64,000 nt of DNA from Cucumibacter marinus DSM 18995 (GCF_000429865.1 NZ_KE386979.1:1-64000), one strand, 5' to 3'. Shown: positions 8,905 through 19,556, counted from the stretch's first letter. Notes: a model not told the origin generated them from the sequence alone. A program made the numbers and translations.

Positions 8905-9714
8905 GGTTCCTCAATGAACTGTGGCGGCACAGCACCTGCCGTTTGCCGGCATATTTCTTGTTGGCGCCCTGTTGCGCATAAAGCGATGCCACCCTTCGTT
9001 TATGGGCACTCTAGTCAAACATGGTTAGGCGCAACAAACCACCCCCCGAAGATTAAAGCTTTGAAGAGAAACGCGAATTGGTATTTTTTCAATGGTTTTA
9101 GGGGCTTATCCCTACGTAGATACTTAGGATCAGTCCACTGGCCCGGAATTGGTGTGGAGCCGGAAATTGCCGATCGGCAAAAATGGCGGAAATCTGACTG
9201 ATCCGGAAAAGGCGCCCTGCCGACTACGAGTGGTGCACTCCGCGCACGTCCGATCCATCTGAATTATATAGGTTTTTGAGCCAATTCCATAGATTATCCG
9301 AAGATCAATTCCGGCCAGTCGCCGCGGTATCCAAAATGTTTTGGATCAAAGCGGAACGGGGGCCAGTGACAGAGTTGATCAGGATTTCGTCAAATGCGCG
9401 CGAGACATGTATAGATGATCCAGAAGGCATTCGATAATCTTGTTGTTCTTTTCCAAAAAAATAAAAAGCAGAGCTTGGTCGGATTCATGCCGTTTTTCAG
9501 GCGCCCTTGACTTGGGTTGCGCTGAAGATGGGGCGGATGTGCTACGGGGAGCGTCGGTGTGCCCCATGGATTTCGGATTTCGCGGGACAATGGCCTTTCT
9601 TCGAATCGGAGCTTGGTTGCGCCGGAGGACTTTGGCCCCCGACTCACCTTGGTAAAATGTTGATAACGCGGCATTTTGTTGGAATGCTGACATGTCGGGA
9701 CCGACCAGATCCGG
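8905..9714. other. Long intergenic region without a recognisable gene (810 bp)
   Basis: This gap lies upstream of the peptide ABC operon. It is more AT-rich than its surroundings around 9040-9130 and 9410-9480, for example AATTGGTATTTTTTCAATGG near 9076. Short frames exist on both strands between 9379 and 9803, but none has a ribosome site plus a recognisable protein pattern. It should contain the operon promoter. It could be a decayed gene or house a small RNA; I cannot support either. Confidence 0.6.
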
Positions 9715-11595
9715 CTACTCCGCCCGGAGAGTCGCGCAGCGGGGCCCTGCGGCGACCACATCCGAGCGCACAAAGGCATTGCCGGTCATGCGGTACCATG
9801 TGAAGCCATCGGCTCCGTCGACCGCCCTGAATGCCATGACCGCCATGCTGGCAGGCAGCTGCCCGACGGGCGGGTTCTGCGTGGAGGCGTCCCCACGCAG
9901 ATTGACCGCTGTTCTTGCGGTCAAAAGGCAGGGCGCATCCTTGCCGGGATCACGTAGCGCTTCGATTTCGTAGAACGATACCCAGCTTGGAGAGGCGGCG
10001 ATCTCGACCCGCAACCCCGCCACATCAGGCAGGCCACCGGGCAGGCGGACTGAAAGCACCTCGCTGTCCTTTGTGTTTCGCGTCAGGTCCCCGATCAACA
10101 CATTGGTTCCATCGGCCAGCATGGCCGTTATGATGCTTCGGGTTTCGCCCTCGGGGTATTGGGCGAGGCGGATATTCACCTCGCCGAGCCGACCGGGTTC
10201 CGCAAAGGCGATCTCGACATGGCCGGGGGCTTCGGTGCCGCTTTCCCAGGTGGTTTCGTTGTTCGCGTCAATGGCGTGGTCAGGCGGATGGCCGGGCAGG
10301 GAGCGCGATGCGGTGGCCGTTGCGCCTTCGGTCAACAGGACCGAGGGCTCATAATCTCCCTTCAGACAGGGGTCTGGCCGATTGATGGGCGCCAGTCCCT
10401 CAAGAAATGTCCGGTCGTGAGAGAGAAGCGTGTAGGGAGGGTGCTGATCGGCGCCGGGTGGGAATGGGTAGAAGCCCCAATGCAGCCAGCCGTCGAACCC
10501 TTCATCACAGCTTTGCGCCATCCAGATCTGTTCGGCCCGCAACGCCATTTGCAGGCGAGGAATGTAGGCCGAGGACGAGCCGACTTCACCCATGATGACG
10601 GCTTTGTCGCGGTGTTGCGGCATGCCGAAATTCTCGGCCTGACCGGCGATACCGAGATCGGTGTCGGTGTAGGCATGAAAATCGAAGAAATCGAGCGGAG
10701 CGCCGGCCAGAAGCGGTTCGGTGTCGACGAACCAGTCGCCGCCAATGCCGGTTTCGTTGGGGAAGCGTGGAGCGAAGAACCCCATTGTGACGAGCGCATC
10801 GGGATCGGTGGCCTTGATGATCGTGGAAACTTCGGCGCTGATCGCGATCAGATTGTCGGTGATCATCCTGCGTTTCTGTTCGGGGTCCGACAGATCGTAC
10901 GTTTTTCCGGTGCCGTTTGTGATCATGCCTTGATCGAGTGAAAGCGGCGGCTGCTGCGAGAATGTCCATTGTTCGTTGACCAGCGACCAGCCCAGAACCG
11001 CCTCCCAGGCGGTGTCGCGCTCTGCAAGGGCCGCCATCAGGTCGCGCCAATAGGCAGTAAAGGCGTCGATGCCGCCGCGGGTGATGTAATGCGCGTTGCG
11101 ATAGCCCTCGATCATCTCCGACGCATCGCGATTGGCGATCTCGCCATAGCCGCCATGGTCGGGGATGTCGTTGGACGTGAACAGGACGTGGATGTCGTGG
11201 TCCCGGGCGATCCGGGTGAATTCGGCCATGTTGTCAAGGTAATCGGGATTGAGTCCCTCGCGGCCCGGACCGGTGATGCAAACCGAACCGGTGTTGCACA
11301 AATCGAAGAACACCCGGACGGTGTTGTAGCCAAAGTCCTTCAACAGGATGAAAGCATCGGCAATGCGCACGGGGTCGAACGTATCGGTGGCGAGTGGGCG
11401 GTCCTCGAAGCGGCGGCCTACAAGCTTGAAGTCGACATAATTGGCACCGCGCGGGAAGAAGCGATCGCCGGTTACGGTGTCGTAGAACGCCCCTTCTCCC
11501 TGCACCACCCGCACGCCGATCCGGTTCATCGCCTGCGTGGCGGTGGTGAATGCGAGGACCAGCAAAAGAGCGAAAGGCAACAGCGATCGGCGCAT
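9715..11595 (-). CDS. Secreted modular glycoside hydrolase (GH5-like barrel, galactose-binding-like domain, SH3-like domain)
   Basis: Starting at 11595, the 626-residue protein opens with a clear signal peptide (MRRSLLPFALLLVLAF, ending near ATQA). Residues ~35-390 look like a clan A beta-glycanase barrel: FPRGANYVDFK, then WSLVNEQW with the likely acid/base Glu208, and AVIMGEVGSS with the likely nucleophile Glu337. Residues ~422-547 resemble an F5/8 type C or other galactose-binding-like module (DHAIDANNETTWESG). Residues ~555-616 resemble a bacterial SH3 domain (TAVNLRGDAST). The frame could extend to 11670, but that removes the signal peptide from the N terminus. Substrate is unknown; a beta-mannan or beta-glucan is a guess from the fold. 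Confidence 0.8.
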   Translation of the reverse strand: MRRSLLPFALLLVLAFTTATQAMNRIGVRVVQGEGAFYDTVTGDRFFPRGANYVDFKLVGRRFEDRPLATDTFDPVRIADAFILLKDFGYNTVRVFFDLCNTGSVCITGPGREGLNPDYLDNMAEFTRIARDHDIHVLFTSNDIPDHGGYGEIANRDASEMIEGYRNAHYITRGGIDAFTAYWRDLMAALAERDTAWEAVLGWSLVNEQWTFSQQPPLSLDQGMITNGTGKTYDLSDPEQKRRMITDNLIAISAEVSTIIKATDPDALVTMGFFAPRFPNETGIGGDWFVDTEPLLAGAPLDFFDFHAYTDTDLGIAGQAENFGMPQHRDKAVIMGEVGSSSAYIPRLQMALRAEQIWMAQSCDEGFDGWLHWGFYPFPPGADQHPPYTLLSHDRTFLEGLAPINRPDPCLKGDYEPSVLLTEGATATASRSLPGHPPDHAIDANNETTWESGTEAPGHVEIAFAEPGRLGEVNIRLAQYPEGETRSIITAMLADGTNVLIGDLTRNTKDSEVLSVRLPGGLPDVAGLRVEIAASPSWVSFYEIEALRDPGKDAPCLLTARTAVNLRGDASTQNPPVGQLPASMAVMAFRAVDGADGFTWYRMTGNAFVRSDVVAAGPRCATLRAE

Positions 11596-11741
11596 GATGC
11601 TGTCATTATAGCAGGGTTTTCTGCGTTCCCCTTGCCTGCATGTCGGGTTTGCGGGTTTCACTATGCGCAAACAGTTGCGTTGGAACCGGCTGCCCCTCTA
11701 TAAGTTGCGCAATCCAGACGACCAGCGAGGAGGCGCTTTGC

Positions 11742-12155
11742 ATGGAGCTCAAGACAATCAATGACCGGGTCAGCGTCAGCGGGCAGATCCAGCCCTCGGA
11801 CCTCGACGCGATCAAGGAGGCGGGCTTCGTGATGGTGGTCAACAACCGGCCGGACGGGGAAGCCCCCGACCAGCCCACCGGCGCGGAGATAAAGAGCCGC
11901 GCCGAAGCGCTCGGGCTCACCTATGTCGAGATCCCGATGGGCCGCGAAGGCGTCACCCCCGACATGATCGAAGCGACCCGCAATGCGCTCGACAGCGCGG
12001 CGGGCAAGGTGCTGTGCTATTGCCGCACCGGCACCCGCTCGACAACCCTGTGGGCGCTCAGCCAGTCCGGCGCGCTGCCCGCCGAAGAGATTCTGTCCTC
12101 GGCCTCCAAGGCCGGCTACGACATGAACCATCTCAGCGCCTATCTGCGTTCCTGA
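11742..12155 (+). CDS. DUF442/TIGR01244-type phosphatase or sulfurtransferase (beta-lactamase hydrolase-like)
   Basis: The 137-residue protein matches the small family related to the N-terminal phosphatase-like domain of Blh. It opens with ...ISVSGQI-type sequence (VSVSGQIQPSDL), has VVNNRPDGE, and an active-site loop CYCRTGTRS. That loop is Cys-X4-Arg counted from the second Cys, as usual for this family, rather than the CX5R of classical dual-specificity phosphatases. The start at 11742 follows GCGAGGAGG. The family is linked to sulfide metabolism in other bacteria; the substrate here is unknown. A short GGACGC/GCGTCC hairpin sits at 12156-12171. Confidence 0.8.
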   Translation: MELKTINDRVSVSGQIQPSDLDAIKEAGFVMVVNNRPDGEAPDQPTGAEIKSRAEALGLTYVEIPMGREGVTPDMIEATRNALDSAAGKVLCYCRTGTRSTTLWALSQSGALPAEEILSSASKAGYDMNHLSAYLRS

Positions 12156-12245
12156 GGACGCATCAGCGTCCCACCATGCCACGCCGCTGCGGGGGCATCG
12201 CTCCCCTGGCGGACCGTTCAGCCGTTCCAACCAGTCGAGGTTCCG

Positions 12246-15200
12246 GTGCCGATCAAGAAAATCCTAGTTGCCAACCGTTCGGAAATCGCCATTCGCGTCT
12301 TCCGCGCCGCCAATGAACTCGGGCTCAAGACCGTTGCGGTCTATGCCGAGGAAGACAAGCTGGCACTGCACCGGTTCAAGGCAGACGAATCCTATCTGAT
12401 CGGCAAGGGACTGGGGCCTGTCGAGGCCTATCTGCAAATCGATGAGTATCTGCGCGTCGCCAAGCTGGCGGGCGCCGATGCGATCCATCCGGGCTACGGT
12501 CTGCTGTCCGAAAGCCCCGAATTCGCAGAAGCCTGCGCCGATGCGGGGATCACCTTTATCGGTCCGCGGCCCGAGACCATGCGGGCGCTGGGCAACAAGG
12601 TCGCCGCTCGCAACATGGCCATCGAGGCCGATGTGCCGGTGGTGCCGGCAACCGAGCCTTTGCCGGACGATCTCGATACCTGCCTGAAAATGGCGCGCGA
12701 GGTCGGTTTCCCGCTGATGCTCAAGGCGAGCTGGGGCGGGGGCGGCCGCGGCATGCGCGTCATCCGCGATGAAAAGGCAGTGCGCGACGAGGTCGCTGAA
12801 GCCAAGCGCGAAGCAAAGGCCGCGTTCGGCAAGGACGAAATGTATTTCGAAAAGCTCATCGAGCGCGCCCGCCATGTCGAGGTGCAGCTTCTGGGCGATG
12901 ATCACGGCAATCTGGTGCATCTGTTCGAGCGTGACTGCTCGGTGCAGCGGCGCAACCAGAAGGTGGTCGAGCGTGCGCCGGCGCCCTATCTGAGCGACGA
13001 GCAGCGCAAGGGGCTGACCGATGCGGCCCTCAAACTCGGGAACTCGGCCCGGTATCGCTGCGCGGGCACGGTCGAATTCCTGATGGATGCGGACACCGGT
13101 GCGTTCTATTTCATCGAGGTCAATCCGCGCATCCAGGTCGAGCATACGGTCACCGAGGAAGTGACCGGCATCGATATCGTCAAGGCGCAGATCCACGTGA
13201 TGGACGGCGCGGTCATCGGGACCCCGGAATCGGGTGTGCCCGAACAAAAGGATATCGTCCTGCACGGCAATGCACTGCAGTGCCGGGTGACGACCGAAGA
13301 CCCCGAAGAGAATTTCATCCCCGACTATGGCCGGATCACCGCCTATCGCGGGGCGACCGGGTTCGGGGTGCGTCTCGATGGCGGCACCGCCTATTCCGGC
13401 GCGGTGATCACGCGCTATTACGATCCGCTTCTGGAAAAGGTAACCACCTGGGCGCCGACGCCCGAAGAGGCCATCATGCGCATGGACCGCGCCTTGCGCG
13501 AGTTCCGTATTCGCGGGGTGACGACCAATCTCACCTTCCTCGAGAACATCATCGGGCACCCCAAATTCCGCGATAATTCCTATACGACGCGGTTCATCGA
13601 CGACACGCCCGAACTCTTCGATATTCCGAAGCGGCAGGACCGGGCGACCAAGCTTCTGACCTATATCGCCGATGTGACCATCAACGGTCACCCGGAGGTC
13701 GTGGACCGACCGCGGCCGCCAGCAAACGCTGCAGCGCCGGTGGTGCCTGAATTCGCGCCGCCACCGGTGATCGAAGGCTCGCGGCAAATCCTCGAGCGCG
13801 AAGGCGCCAAGGGCCTGGCCGACTGGATGAAAGCGCAGGATCGCGTGCTGATGACCGACACGACGATGCGCGATGCTCATCAGTCGCTGCTGGCGACCCG
13901 CATGCGCACGCATGACATCACCGCGATCGCCAAGGCCTACAGCCATGGCATGCCGAACCTGTTCTCACTGGAATGCTGGGGCGGGGCGACCTTTGACGTG
14001 GCGATGCGGTTCCTGACCGAGGACCCTTGGGAGCGGCTCGCGGCGATCCGCGAGGAAGCGCCCAATATCCTCACCCAGATGCTGCTGCGCGGCTCGAACG
14101 GGGTGGGCTACACCAATTATCCGGACAATGTGGTCAAATACTTCGTCGAACAGGCCGCCAAGGGCGGGGTCGACATTTTCCGTGTGTTCGATTGCCTCAA
14201 CTGGGTCGAGAACATGCGCGTCTCGATGGATGCGGTGATCGAAAGCGGCAAGGTCTGCGAAGGTGTGGTTTGCTACACCGGCGACATGCTGGCGCCCGAT
14301 CCCGGCATTTATGATCTCAAATATTATGTGAAGCTCGCCAAGGAGCTCGAAGCGGCGGGCGCGCATGTTCTGGGTATCAAGGACATGGCCGGTCTGATGA
14401 AGCCGGCAGCGGCGAGAAAACTGATCGGCGAGCTGAAGCAGGAAATCTCCCTGCCGATCCACTTCCACACCCACGACACGTCGGGCGCTGCAGCGGCCAC
14501 GGTGCTGGCCGCCGTCGATGCCGGGGCCGATGCGGTCGATGCGGCGATGGACAGCTTTTCGGGTACCACGTCGCAGCCCTGTTTCGGCTCGATTGCCGCG
14601 GCCCTTCGCGGTGGCGAACGCGATCCCGAATTCGACCCCAGGGTCATTCGCGAGATTTCGTTCTACTGGGAGGCCGTGCGCACCCAGTACCGCCCGTTCG
14701 AAAGCGATCTGCGCTCGGGTGCCTCGGAAGTCTATCTGCACGAGATGCCGGGCGGCCAGTTCACCAATCTCAAGGAACAGGCGCGTTCGCTGGGGCTTGA
14801 AAGCCGCTGGCACGAGGTTGCCCAGACCTATGCCGACGTCAACCAGATGTTCGGTGACATTGTGAAGGTGACCCCGTCCTCCAAGGTTGTCGGCGATATG
14901 GCGCTGGCCATGGTCAGCGCCGGGCTCACAAGGGCCGATGTGGAAGACCCGAACAAGGATGTGGCGTTTCCGGATTCGGTCGTCGGGTTCATGAAGGGCG
15001 ATCTCGGCCAGCCGCCGGCGGGGTTCCCCAAGGCGCTGCAGGCCAAGGTCCTCAAGGGCAAAAAGCCGCTCGAAAAGCGGCCTGGTGCCTATCTCGAGGA
15101 CGCCGATCTCGAGGCCGAGCGCAAGAAGGCCGAGGAAGCGACGGGCACCGAGATCGACGATTTCCGGCTCGCCTCCTATCTGATGTATCCCAAGGTCTTC

Positions 15201-15695
15201 ACCGAGTTCATGGCCGCGGCCGAGACCTACGGCCCGACCGCCGTGCTGCCGACCCCGATCTATTTCTACGGGCTGGAACAGGGCGATGAGACCTATATCG
15301 AGCTCGAGAAAGGTGTGACGCTGGTCGTCCAGTATCAGGGGCATTCCGAGCCAAACGAAAAGGGCAATGTCCGGGTGTTCTTCGAGCTTAACGGACAGCC
15401 GCGTTCTGTGATGGTACCGGACAGGTCGATGGCTGGTTCGGTGGTTGCACGGCCCAAGGCCGAGAGCGGCAACGCCTTGCATGTCGGTGCACCGATGCCG
15501 GGCGTGATCTCGACCGTGGCGGTCAAGGCCGGGCAGAGCGTGACGGCAGGGGATGTGCTCCTCTCCATCGAGGCCATGAAGATGGAAACCGCCATCCATG
15601 CGGAGGCGGACGGTACGGTGGCCGAGGTGATCGTCTCACCGGGCGACCAGGTCGACGCCAAGGATCTGCTGGTCAGGCTGGAAGAGGCTGAGTGA
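12246..15695 (+). CDS. pyc: Pyruvate carboxylase
   Basis: The 1149-residue protein converts pyruvate to oxaloacetate with bicarbonate and ATP, refilling the TCA cycle. It holds all modules in one chain: biotin carboxylase (1-~460, ATP-grasp loop [11 protein letters not shown] near 160), carboxyltransferase (~530-800, opening [17 protein letters not shown], with metal-site HFHTHDTSG) and a C-terminal biotin carrier with AMKM (biotinyl Lys1112). Length equals that of typical single-chain pyruvate carboxylases. It starts with GTG. Its last 23 bases overlap the convergent EVE gene. Confidence 0.97.
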   Translation: MPIKKILVANRSEIAIRVFRAANELGLKTVAVYAEEDKLALHRFKADESYLIGKGLGPVEAYLQIDEYLRVAKLAGADAIHPGYGLLSESPEFAEACADAGITFIGPRPETMRALGNKVAARNMAIEADVPVVPATEPLPDDLDTCLKMAREVGFPLMLKASWGGGGRGMRVIRDEKAVRDEVAEAKREAKAAFGKDEMYFEKLIERARHVEVQLLGDDHGNLVHLFERDCSVQRRNQKVVERAPAPYLSDEQRKGLTDAALKLGNSARYRCAGTVEFLMDADTGAFYFIEVNPRIQVEHTVTEEVTGIDIVKAQIHVMDGAVIGTPESGVPEQKDIVLHGNALQCRVTTEDPEENFIPDYGRITAYRGATGFGVRLDGGTAYSGAVITRYYDPLLEKVTTWAPTPEEAIMRMDRALREFRIRGVTTNLTFLENIIGHPKFRDNSYTTRFIDDTPELFDIPKRQDRATKLLTYIADVTINGHPEVVDRPRPPANAAAPVVPEFAPPPVIEGSRQILEREGAKGLADWMKAQDRVLMTDTTMRDAHQSLLATRMRTHDITAIAKAYSHGMPNLFSLECWGGATFDVAMRFLTEDPWERLAAIREEAPNILTQMLLRGSNGVGYTNYPDNVVKYFVEQAAKGGVDIFRVFDCLNWVENMRVSMDAVIESGKVCEGVVCYTGDMLAPDPGIYDLKYYVKLAKELEAAGAHVLGIKDMAGLMKPAAARKLIGELKQEISLPIHFHTHDTSGAAAATVLAAVDAGADAVDAAMDSFSGTTSQPCFGSIAAALRGGERDPEFDPRVIREISFYWEAVRTQYRPFESDLRSGASEVYLHEMPGGQFTNLKEQARSLGLESRWHEVAQTYADVNQMFGDIVKVTPSSKVVGDMALAMVSAGLTRADVEDPNKDVAFPDSVVGFMKGDLGQPPAGFPKALQAKVLKGKKPLEKRPGAYLEDADLEAERKKAEEATGTEIDDFRLASYLMYPKVFTEFMAAAETYGPTAVLPTPIYFYGLEQGDETYIELEKGVTLVVQYQGHSEPNEKGNVRVFFELNGQPRSVMVPDRSMAGSVVARPKAESGNALHVGAPMPGVISTVAVKAGQSVTAGDVLLSIEAMKMETAIHAEADGTVAEVIVSPGDQVDAKDLLVRLEEAE

Positions 15696-16158
15696 CCGGT
15701 GCGCCCGAATTGAACCTGGCGTTCATCGCTTCGGCGATGAGCCGGTAGTCGGCCTCCGATATTTCGAACAGACCGAAGCGGAACTGGTACCCCCAGTTCC
15801 GCTTTCCTTTTGTGAACTCGAGCTGGTCGAGCAGGGGGCGGATCGGTGTTTCACGCGCGGCGGCGTAATCGACGTCACGGCGATGGGGGACGAAGCCATT
15901 GCCCATGTCGGCTGTGTAGATGGTGTTGTCGCGAACCCGGCCAATGAGCGTGAAGCGCTGCAGTTTGTCCGTGCCGCGAAAGGTCTCGGTCGGAGAATAA
16001 TAGACCACGCCATCACCGGGCGCGATCCGCCTCAGCGGTGCGCCTTTGCCGTGGCAAACCTGCATGAATCCGCCATCGGTAGCGCCGCGTCTTGCGTGCT
16101 CTGCCGAAGCTACGGCAATCCAGTAGCGGGTAGCATCATTTGCATTCAGAGCCGGCAT
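15673..16158 (-). CDS. EVE domain-containing protein
   Basis: The 161-residue protein is one EVE (PUA-like) domain: [16 protein letters not shown] at the N terminus, [12 protein letters not shown], and a C-terminal [12 protein letters not shown] domains bind modified bases in DNA or RNA, but no partner restriction gene is nearby, so a housekeeping role is more likely than defence. The start at 16158 is chosen because GGGAGAGGA sits just upstream; a longer frame to 16194 adds only a low-complexity leader. Its 3' end overlaps pyc by 23 bases. Confidence 0.85.
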   Translation of the reverse strand: MPALNANDATRYWIAVASAEHARRGATDGGFMQVCHGKGAPLRRIAPGDGVVYYSPTETFRGTDKLQRFTLIGRVRDNTIYTADMGNGFVPHRRDVDYAAARETPIRPLLDQLEFTKGKRNWGYQFRFGLFEISEADYRLIAEAMNARFNSGAPVTQPLPA

Positions 16159-16240
16159 ATATCCTCTCCCTTTTTCTGGAGGGAGAGGTAACACGGGGCA
16201 CTGTCAGAACGTGTCAGGAGGCTTCGAGCGGTCCTTCAAG

Positions 16241-16267
16241 AAAAGCGCCGCCGCGGCGAGGGCGGCG
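16241..16267 (-). terminator. Terminator of the Bcr/CflA-type gene
   Basis: On the minus strand the stem CGCCGCC / GGCGGCG (16261-16267 with 16246-16252) is followed by CTTTTCTT, a usable U tract, 33 bases past the stop of the transporter gene. Confidence 0.7.
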
Positions 16268-16299
16268 TTGCTGCGTCGTTGATCGATGCCGGCCATTGC

Positions 16300-17496
16300 C
16301 TATTCGGCAGCCACTGCAGCCGGGGTCTTGACCGTGATCAGGGCCAGAACGAAGGCACCGAGGCCGCAGGCGACAATGACCTCGAGCATGGGGACCGGCG
16401 TGCCGTCGAAAACCATGCTCGACACTGTCATTGCGATCGCGCCGGCCACCATTTGCAGCGTGCCGCCGAGAGATGCGGCAGCGCCTGCGATCTCACCGTG
16501 CTCTTCGAGCGCCAGCACCATGGATGTGGGCATGATGAAGCCCATGAAGGCATTGGCGAGAAGGAACATCACGACAAGCAGCGGCAGCGATCCCATGCCG
16601 CCGGCGAACAGGGCGAGCAGGATGATCACCATCACCGCATAGCCCGCAGTGGAAACCCGGATGAGGCGGTGGGCGCCGAACTTGCCCATCAGATTGGCTG
16701 CGAACTGGCTTGCGGTGAAAAAGCCGGCCGCGTTGAGCGCGAAGGCCACCGAGAACTCGGTCGGCGAGAGCCCGAAATGGTCCATATAGACAAAGGATGC
16801 GCTGCCCAGGAACGTGAAGAACGCCGCCATGCCGAGCCCGCCGATAAAGGTGAGGCCCATGAAAGAGGGATCGCGCACCAGGATGCCGAAGCTCTTGAGC
16901 ATGGCCCGGCCCTTGAACGGGGTGCGTCGCGCAGGCTCGAGGGTTTCGGGCAGCGCCAGGGTCACCATCAGGGCAGCGAGCAACGTCGTCCCGGCGATGG
17001 CGAGGAACACGGCGCGCCAGCCAAACGGCACGATGACGAGGCTGCCGAGCAGCGGGGCCAGCATCGGCGAGATCGAGATCACCAGCATGATGGTCGACAT
17101 CAGGCGGGTCGCCTTCTGCCCGGTATAGAGATCGCGCACGATCGCGCGCGGGATCGACATCATCGCGGCCGCGCCAAGGCCCTGCACGGCACGCAGGCCG
17201 ATCAGGGTTTCGATATTGGGCGCCATGGCGCAGCCGATGGAGGCGAGCACGAACAGGCCCATGCCGAAAAAGATCGGCAGCTTGCGGCCGAACATGTCGC
17301 TGGCCGGGCCATAGAATAGCTGGCTGACGCCGAAGGCCAGGAAATAGGACATGAGCGTCAGCTGCGCGGCGGCGACAGGGGCGCCAAAATCCTCGGCAAT
17401 GGCCGGCATGGCCGGCAGATACATGTCGATGGCGAACGCACCGACGGCGCTCATCAACCCCAGGATCAGGGCGAATTTGATCAAATCGAGTTTCAT
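16300..17496 (-). CDS. Bcr/CflA-type MFS drug exporter
   Basis: The 398-residue, roughly 12-helix protein belongs to the DHA1 drug:proton antiporters. It shows FAIDMYLPAMPAIA in helix 1 (motif D1 of the Bcr/CflA subfamily), LFYGPASDMFGRKLP in the 2-3 loop (motif A), and RAVQGLGAAAMMSIPRAIVRD (motif B/C region). It probably exports a small toxic compound across the inner membrane. It stands alone, with a terminator 33 bases past its stop. Confidence 0.9.
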   Translation of the reverse strand: MKLDLIKFALILGLMSAVGAFAIDMYLPAMPAIAEDFGAPVAAAQLTLMSYFLAFGVSQLFYGPASDMFGRKLPIFFGMGLFVLASIGCAMAPNIETLIGLRAVQGLGAAAMMSIPRAIVRDLYTGQKATRLMSTIMLVISISPMLAPLLGSLVIVPFGWRAVFLAIAGTTLLAALMVTLALPETLEPARRTPFKGRAMLKSFGILVRDPSFMGLTFIGGLGMAAFFTFLGSASFVYMDHFGLSPTEFSVAFALNAAGFFTASQFAANLMGKFGAHRLIRVSTAGYAVMVIILLALFAGGMGSLPLLVVMFLLANAFMGFIMPTSMVLALEEHGEIAGAAASLGGTLQMVAGAIAMTVSSMVFDGTPVPMLEVIVACGLGAFVLALITVKTPAAVAAE

Positions 17497-17935
17497 TGTT
17501 CAGTCCTTAAATATCGAAGTGCGGCGCCAGAGCGCCGCTCAGAATCACGTCGAATATGAACGTGACGAATCGACATTGCTGCCGATGGGGTGGAGCCGGA
17601 GTTGGCATGGGCCGTGCGTGTGTCGGCCCGGCCATTGATCGAGTGAAATTGATCGCTGCCGGATCGCGGTGTTCTCATATCACCGCGCAAGTTCTGCGAT
17701 AAGTCCCCTCCATCGAATTCCAGGCCTGCTGTGTCCACATGGTGACAATCTGGCCTGGCCCGGCGCCGATATTGCCAGCCGGGTGCCAAAAGCGTATCCC
17801 CGTGGCGCCGCGCCCGGCCTGTGGATGCAGGCAGCAGCCACGCTGAGATGGACAGGTGGCGCGGGGCGCACTTGGATGGACAGGTGGCGCTTCGCGCACC
17901 ATATCGGTGTCATGAATTCCGGTTAGGACGGTCAA
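17497..17935. other. Divergent intergenic region with a 16-bp direct repeat
   Basis: This 439-bp gap lies between the exporter (minus) and ispG (plus). The exact 16-mer GATGGACAGGTGGCGC occurs at 17847-17862 and 17875-17890, a 28-bp period, ending 45 bases before the ispG start. It may be an operator pair or a local duplication. I see no convincing gene here. Confidence 0.6.
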
Positions 17936-19168
17936 ATGCTCGACAGGCGACACACAGTAGGGGTCAGGATTGGCGACGTGGTCGTGGGCGGCGGCGCCCC
18001 GGTGGTCGTGCAATCAATGACCAATACCGATACCGCCGATATCGATTCAACGGTGCGCCAGGTCGCGAGCCTTGCCCGGGCGGGATCGGAACTTGTGCGG
18101 ATCACCGTCGACCGCGACGAGGCCGCAGCCGCGGTGCCGCATATCCGCGACCGGTTGATGGCGCTCGGGGTCGATGTGCCGCTGATTGGCGACTTTCACT
18201 ATATCGGGCACAAGCTTTTGGCCGATCACCCGGCCTGCGCCGAGGCGCTTGCCAAATACCGTATCAATCCGGGCAATGTCGGGTTCAAGGACAAGCGCGA
18301 CAAGCAGTTCGGGCAGATGATCGAGACGGCCATCGAGTATGGCAAACCGGTGCGCATCGGGGTCAATTGGGGCTCGCTCGATCAGGAATTGCTGACCAGG
18401 CTGATGGATGAGAATGCGGACCGGGCCGAGCCCTGGTCGGCCGCGCGGGTGCAGCGCGAGGCGATCATCCAGTCGGCGCTGTTGAGCGCGGAAAGGGCCG
18501 AGGAAATCGGGCTTGGTCGTGACAGGATCATCCTTTCGACCAAGGTCAGCCAGGTGCAGGACCTCATCAAGGTCTATGAAGAGCTTTCCGCGCGCGCCGA
18601 TTATGCGCTGCATCTGGGGCTGACCGAGGCCGGCATGGGTTCGAAGGGCATCGTCGCCTCTTCAGCGGCGCTCGGGATTTTGTTGCAGCAGGGGATCGGC
18701 GACACGATCCGCATTTCGCTGACCCCGGAGCCGGGCGGCGACCGTGCGCTCGAAGTGCAGGTGGCGCAGCAGCTCCTGCAGACCATGGGGTTCCGGCAGT
18801 TCCTGCCGGTTGTCACCGCCTGCCCCGGTTGCGGGCGCACCACCTCGACAGTTTTCCAGGAGCTGGCCAAGGATATCGAGGGACATCTTTCGGCCTCGAT
18901 GCCGGAATGGCGCGAGCGCTATCCGGGGGTCGAAGGGCTCAAGGTCGCGGTGATGGGCTGCATCGTGAATGGCCCGGGGGAATCCAAGCACGCCGATATC
19001 GGCATCTCGCTGCCCGGTACCGGCGAAAACCCTGCGGCACCTGTTTTCATTGACGGCAGGAAAGCCACGACCCTGCGTGGTCCGGGCATTGCCGAAGAGT
19101 TCAAGCAGATGGTTGCCGACTATATCGAAAAGAAATTCGGTAGCGAAGAATCGAGCGCGGCGGAGTAA
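17936..19168 (+). CDS. ispG: 4-hydroxy-3-methylbut-2-en-1-yl diphosphate synthase (MEP pathway)
   Basis: The 410-residue protein is IspG/GcpE, a [4Fe-4S] enzyme that converts MEcPP to HMBPP in isoprenoid synthesis. It has the N-terminal barrel ([27 protein letters not shown]) and the C-terminal cluster domain with cysteines in [12 protein letters not shown] and [10 protein letters not shown]. Length is that of the two-domain bacterial enzyme. A prenyl diphosphate synthase lies 1.6 kb downstream on the other strand, not in the same operon. Confidence 0.97.
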   Translation: MLDRRHTVGVRIGDVVVGGGAPVVVQSMTNTDTADIDSTVRQVASLARAGSELVRITVDRDEAAAAVPHIRDRLMALGVDVPLIGDFHYIGHKLLADHPACAEALAKYRINPGNVGFKDKRDKQFGQMIETAIEYGKPVRIGVNWGSLDQELLTRLMDENADRAEPWSAARVQREAIIQSALLSAERAEEIGLGRDRIILSTKVSQVQDLIKVYEELSARADYALHLGLTEAGMGSKGIVASSAALGILLQQGIGDTIRISLTPEPGGDRALEVQVAQQLLQTMGFRQFLPVVTACPGCGRTTSTVFQELAKDIEGHLSASMPEWRERYPGVEGLKVAVMGCIVNGPGESKHADIGISLPGTGENPAAPVFIDGRKATTLRGPGIAEEFKQMVADYIEKKFGSEESSAAE

Positions 19169-19192
19169 GCTTTCTTCCCGAGGGGGAAAGCG

Positions 19193-19540
19193 ATGACCGA
19201 TGCTCATCGACTTGCTGCAGTTCGGTTCGTCCATACCGCGATCTATGTGGTTATGGCGATTTCCACCTTTGTGCTGCTCTATGCCGGCGTTACGGGGTCT
19301 TCCGGGACCTGGTTGTGGGTGGCCCTCGGTCTGCTGGCTATCGAGACCGTGGTGTTTCTTGGCAATGGCATGCGCTGCCCGCTCACAGCCCTGGCCGAGC
19401 GTTACGGCGCCGAAGACGGGCGTGTGTTCGATACGTTTTTGCCAGAACGCGTGACCCGGTACACCTTCCGGTTTTTCGGGACTATCATGGTCGCCGGATT
19501 ACTGCTCCTTGTTGCCAGATGGGCCGGCCTTATTGTTTGA
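19193..19540 (+). CDS. Small membrane protein of unknown function
   Basis: The 115-residue protein has three hydrophobic segments (about 14-30, 38-56 and 92-112). Between the second and third is a conserved-looking polar stretch, GNGMRCPLTALAERYG, then FLPERVTRYTFRF. The ribosome site AGGGGGAAAG precedes the ATG. It lies 24 bases after ispG and may be co-transcribed. I do not recognise a function; the Cys in the polar loop could bind a cofactor or metal, but that is speculation. Confidence 0.75.
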   Translation: MTDAHRLAAVRFVHTAIYVVMAISTFVLLYAGVTGSSGTWLWVALGLLAIETVVFLGNGMRCPLTALAERYGAEDGRVFDTFLPERVTRYTFRFFGTIMVAGLLLLVARWAGLIV

Positions 19541-19556
19541 GCTCGCGGATGGATGA

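Noticed and set aside
5989-9201. Very long open frame on the + strand across the peptide ABC operon
   Set aside because: It is antisense to three genes with strong family motifs and its translation is low-complexity His/Asp/Arg/Gly, typical of high-GC shadow frames.
9379-9803. Several overlapping short frames in the large gap
   Set aside because: No ribosome sites, mutually overlapping on both strands, and no recognisable protein pattern.
11604-11609. TATAAT on the minus strand a few bases before the glycoside hydrolase start
   Set aside because: It would imply a nearly leaderless message and no fitting -35 box lies 16-18 bases upstream, so I do not call it a promoter.
12264-15599. Two long minus-strand frames opposite pyc
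   Set aside because: pyc is a complete, motif-rich gene; the reverse frames are Arg/Gly/His-rich shadows.
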